Assembly: GCA_944363805.1 (NCBI GenBank)
Contig: CALVVH010000030.1
Span: forward strand, 1-15,646
DNA: 15,646 nt
Direction: 5' to 3'
Source: an uncultured Bacilli bacterium
GTDB taxonomy: Bacteria; Bacillota_I; Bacilli_A; RF39; UBA660
A model generated the notes under the pieces. The model was not told the origin of the DNA. It searched no databases and was given only the letters and a program-made list of their open reading frames with translations. Shown here piece after piece: positions 12,987 to 15,646 of the stretch; position 1 is the stretch's first letter, and every line of letters starts with the position of its first letter. A program made the position numbers and the translations under genes.

Positions 12987-15314
12987 ATGTTAATATCATG
13001 TAATAAATTAAAAAGTCATATTAAAAATAGTGAAGATATCGACTTCCAAAATATTTGGAGTACTTTTACAGTTCGAACTGCTGAAGTAGAAAGTGTCAAA
13101 AAAGTTGGTGATCAAATAGATAACGTCGTTATCGCTGAAATTGTTGAATGTAAAGACCATCCAGATAGTGACCACATGCATGTTTTGATGGTTAACTATG
13201 GCGGCCCAGCCCCAATTCAAGTTGTTTGTGGAGCTCCAAATGTTCGCGTTGGCTTAAAAACCGCTTATATTAAGGTCGGAGGTCACATCGATGGCATTGA
13301 AATTAAAGCTCGCCCTTTACGTGGAATTCTATCTAACGGTATGTGCTGCAGCGGAAGAGAACTTGGCATTTCTGATGACCATGATGGCATTATTGAACTT
13401 CCTGATGACGTTCAAATCGGCACCGATATCAAAGATTACTTACCAATAAACGATATTATCGTCGAAATTGATAACAAATCTTTGACGAATCGCCCCGATT
13501 TATGGGGACACTTCGGTATTGCTCGCGAAATTGCTGCCATAACTGACCATGAATTATTACCTCTAGACTTGGAGGAAATTCCTAACAACCAAAAAGATTT
13601 AGAAATTTCTATTAAAGATTCAAATCTTTGTTATCGTTATACTGGTTTAAAAGTAGATAACTTAAAGAATAATAAGACACCTTTGGATATGCAAATATTC
13701 CTTTACTATGTGGGAATGCGTTCTATATCATTATTCGTTGATTTAACTAATTATTTAATGCTTGAGCTAGGTCAACCAATGCATGCCTTTGACTCTCGTG
13801 TTGTTAAGAAAATCGAAGTCGGTCTAGCAAATGATGGTGATACATATACAACTTTAGATGGTGTTGAAAGAAAATTAACTAAAGATAACTTAATGATTAA
13901 AAATGGTGATAAATACTTTGGCATCGCTGGCGTAATGGGAGGCTTAGATAGTGAGATTCTAAGCGATACTGATTCTATTTTCCTAGAAAGTGCTAACTTC
14001 AATGCTGGTTCGATTAGAAAAACCGCCGTTGCTCTAGGTCTTCGTACTGAAGCCAGTGCAAGATACGAAAAATCTCTTGACCCTAACATGACTGATGTTG
14101 CTATCAAAAGATTAGTTTATTTATTAAAACAAGAAAATCCTGATTTAGTATTTGGTTCAAACTTAACCGATGTCTATCCAACTAAATTAGAAGAAGGTCA
14201 TATAATATTACATAAAAATCTTTTAAATATTTACATGGGTAAAACATTAAGTGATGAAATAGTTATTAACATATTAGAAAAACTAGGGTTCAAAGTAATA
14301 GCAAACAACGATTCATATGAAGTAACTGTTCCAACATTTAGAGCAACTAAAGATGTTAAAATTGAACAAGACTTAATCGAAGAAGTAGCTCGTATGTATG
14401 GCCTTGAAAATTTTGAGGCCAAACCATTAAAACTTGATTTAACTATTACAGAACATGAAACTATCTATAATCAAGAATATGAAGTAAAACATTTACTGGC
14501 TACTAAATATGACATGCATGAAGTGAACAGTTATATTTGGTATGATACTGAAACTCTAAAAAAACTCGGTGTTGAAAAAAACGGCGTTAAATTAATAGGT
14601 AAGAGCGAAAACAATATTCTTCGTGATGACTTAAGTTTCTCTTTGATGAATATCATAGATTTAAATTTCAAAAACTATCACAAATTTAATATCTTTGAAA
14701 TAGCAACAATTATCGAAAATAATGAAAATAAAAGAATGCTTAGCATAATACTAACCGATGATGAAAAGAATATCGCCGCAATTTACATGCAAGCTAAAAG
14801 CATTGTTAAATATCTATTTAAGATATTAAAGAACAAAGAAGTAACTTTTACTAATAATGTTAATGAAAAATCATATTATGATGCTTCCTTAGGTAAAGTT
14901 ATCAATATTGATAATACCAAATTTGGAGAAATTAATGTTTTAAATAAAAGCATAACTAATAAACTTGCTAAGAAAAAGGCTATTGTTTGTATTGATATTG
15001 ATTTTGATAAATATGTTCAAATCGTTCCTGAACAAAAGGTGGCAGTAGAAGTAAGTAAATATCCAACGGTTGAATTAGATTATACGATAATTATGCCAGC
15101 AGGAACAAAATATGATACATTACAACAAGTGCTTGCAGAATTTAAAAGTAAACTAACAAAATCTTATTCACTAGTTGGAACTTATGAAAATAAATATACT
15201 GTCAGATATGTTTTGGGTAGTGATTTTAAAACGCTTGAACAAAAAGACTTACAAACTTTCAAAAATCGTTTTATCGAACACATTAAAAATAACAACCTTT
15301 CAATAATTGAATGA
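12987..15314 (+). CDS. pheT: Phenylalanine--tRNA ligase, beta subunit
   Basis: This 775-residue subunit starts at ATG 12987 behind AAGGAGG (12973-12979). Domains in order: an OB-fold/EMAP tRNA-binding domain (about 42-150, with CKDHPDSDHMHV and CGAPNVR); the B3/B4 editing domain (about 205-385, with QPMHAFD and GIAGVMGG), which removes Tyr wrongly attached to tRNA-Phe; a B5 DNA-binding-like domain (about 403-475, with DLIEEVARMYGLENF); a degenerate synthetase core; and the C-terminal FDX-ACB anticodon-binding domain (about 687-775, starting VEVSKYPTVELDYT). Length is close to the usual ~800. It forms the alpha2-beta2 enzyme with PheS. The stop is TGA, showing that TGA is not read as Trp here. 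The next gene's ATG overlaps this stop as ATGA. Confidence 0.98.
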   Translation: MLISCNKLKSHIKNSEDIDFQNIWSTFTVRTAEVESVKKVGDQIDNVVIAEIVECKDHPDSDHMHVLMVNYGGPAPIQVVCGAPNVRVGLKTAYIKVGGHIDGIEIKARPLRGILSNGMCCSGRELGISDDHDGIIELPDDVQIGTDIKDYLPINDIIVEIDNKSLTNRPDLWGHFGIAREIAAITDHELLPLDLEEIPNNQKDLEISIKDSNLCYRYTGLKVDNLKNNKTPLDMQIFLYYVGMRSISLFVDLTNYLMLELGQPMHAFDSRVVKKIEVGLANDGDTYTTLDGVERKLTKDNLMIKNGDKYFGIAGVMGGLDSEILSDTDSIFLESANFNAGSIRKTAVALGLRTEASARYEKSLDPNMTDVAIKRLVYLLKQENPDLVFGSNLTDVYPTKLEEGHIILHKNLLNIYMGKTLSDEIVINILEKLGFKVIANNDSYEVTVPTFRATKDVKIEQDLIEEVARMYGLENFEAKPLKLDLTITEHETIYNQEYEVKHLLATKYDMHEVNSYIWYDTETLKKLGVEKNGVKLIGKSENNILRDDLSFSLMNIIDLNFKNYHKFNIFEIATIIENNENKRMLSIILTDDEKNIAAIYMQAKSIVKYLFKILKNKEVTFTNNVNEKSYYDASLGKVINIDNTKFGEINVLNKSITNKLAKKKAIVCIDIDFDKYVQIVPEQKVAVEVSKYPTVELDYTIIMPAGTKYDTLQQVLAEFKSKLTKSYSLVGTYENKYTVRYVLGSDFKTLEQKDLQTFKNRFIEHIKNNNLSIIE

Positions 15315-15646
15315 TGATTGATGAACAAGAATTTCTAAGTATATTAACAATTCTTAAAATAGGTAATCAAGAATTCTTCCGTTTTTTAGAGGGTAAAGTA
15401 AAAAGATATCCTGTCAGAGACTTTGGTTGGGGTTGTTTTCCAATTCTTGATGAGGACAATCGCATTGTTGATATGCGTATTATCGTTCCAGATTTTTTTG
15501 ATGAATTATGTATAAGAATAAACATTCATGAATATGCTCATGCGTTTGAACTATTTAATGAACTTGGCCAAGTTTATGTTGAAAATAGGGTAGTTCGAGA
15601 AAATAATGCCAAAGAAAAAGAGTTAGAATTTTTAAGATTAAGATCA
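15311..15646 (+). CDS. Putative small zinc metalloprotease-like protein (3' end cut off)
   Basis: A frame opens at ATG 15311, overlapping the pheT stop as ATGA, and runs through the window end: 112 residues seen, start MMIDEQEFLS. There is no separate strong ribosome binding site, so translation is probably coupled to pheT. Residues 73-77 read HEYAH, an HExxH zinc-peptidase motif, on a hydrophobic helix after an edge-strand-like DMRIIVPDFFDE segment. Downstream acidic residues (Glu84, Glu91, Glu97, Glu102) could supply a third ligand. No signal peptide is seen. A zincin-like fold is plausible, but HExxH alone occurs by chance and the rest is missing. I do not recognise the family. Confidence 0.6.
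   Translation, partial: MMIDEQEFLSILTILKIGNQEFFRFLEGKVKRYPVRDFGWGCFPILDEDNRIVDMRIIVPDFFDELCIRINIHEYAHAFELFNELGQVYVENRVVRENNAKEKELEFLRLRS

Noticed and set aside
13772..14107. Open frame of 111 codons on the minus strand inside pheT
   Set aside because: It lies wholly opposite a certain conserved gene, has no ribosome binding site, and its sequence resembles no family. The other minus-strand frames opposite the permease, symporter and pheST are rejected for the same reason.
1..15646. TGA read as tryptophan (Mycoplasma-like code)
   Set aside because: pheT ends at TGA with a normal FDX-ACB C-terminus, and all conserved Trp positions use TGG.
1..15646. CRISPR arrays, insertion sequences or integrase genes
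   Set aside because: I saw no regularly spaced repeats, transposase motifs, terminal inverted repeats or recombinase sequence in any frame.

Overview
This window looks like a chromosomal segment from an AT-rich, low-GC Gram-positive bacterium, probably an uncultured gut-type member of the Bacilli or Erysipelotrichia-like lineages. The support is strong AGGAGG-type ribosome binding sites, AT-rich codon use, intrinsic terminators, a T-box leader in front of pheS-pheT, and a SipW-type signal peptidase. TGA is a stop codon (pheT ends in TGA) and Trp is written TGG, so this is not a Mycoplasma/Spiroplasma genetic code. LysM, SH3 and M23 domains imply that peptidoglycan matters to this cell. The exact taxon cannot be fixed from the window.

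Region by region. (1) 1-1585: the 3' part of an ABC exporter fusing membrane and ATPase domains, closed by a terminator. (2) 1589-6624: an accessory, envelope-directed block, all on the + strand. It holds a phage-type holin and an M23/SH3 endolysin overlapping by one base (the A of TAATG), a small bacterial PH-domain protein, a signal-anchored surface protein of unknown function, a triple-LysM protein, a terminator overlapping a promoter, and a 534-residue five-helix membrane protein with a large C-terminal outside domain. No phage head, tail or integrase genes are visible. The lysis pair therefore looks like a remnant or a domesticated cassette, though upstream sequence is missing. (3) 6625-7070: an AT-rich spacer with tRNA-Cys(GCA) on the minus strand, with its own promoter and hairpin terminator. 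(4) 7071-9357: an ABC-2 exporter made of an ATPase and an overlapping two-half permease. (5) 9362-10306: a likely promoter with nearby inverted repeats, a Ser/His (ER/SipW-type) signal peptidase with a long acidic tail, and a strong hairpin terminator. (6) 10327-11734: a dicarboxylate/amino acid:cation symporter family protein starting at GTG behind a good extended -10 promoter; its family-defining binding-site motifs are altered. (7) 11733-15314: a Phe-specific T-box leader (specifier TTC) followed by pheS and pheT. (8) 15311-15646: an ATGA-coupled partial gene carrying an HExxH zinc motif.

Regions 3, 6 and 7 are housekeeping (tRNA, transport, translation). The most unusual material is the holin/endolysin-centred block (1589-6624), where wall-cutting, wall-binding and membrane proteins sit together next to exporters. 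Second is the junction where the T-box Stem I appears to begin at the stop codon of the symporter gene with no visible promoter of its own. I found no CRISPR array, insertion sequence or complete mobile element.
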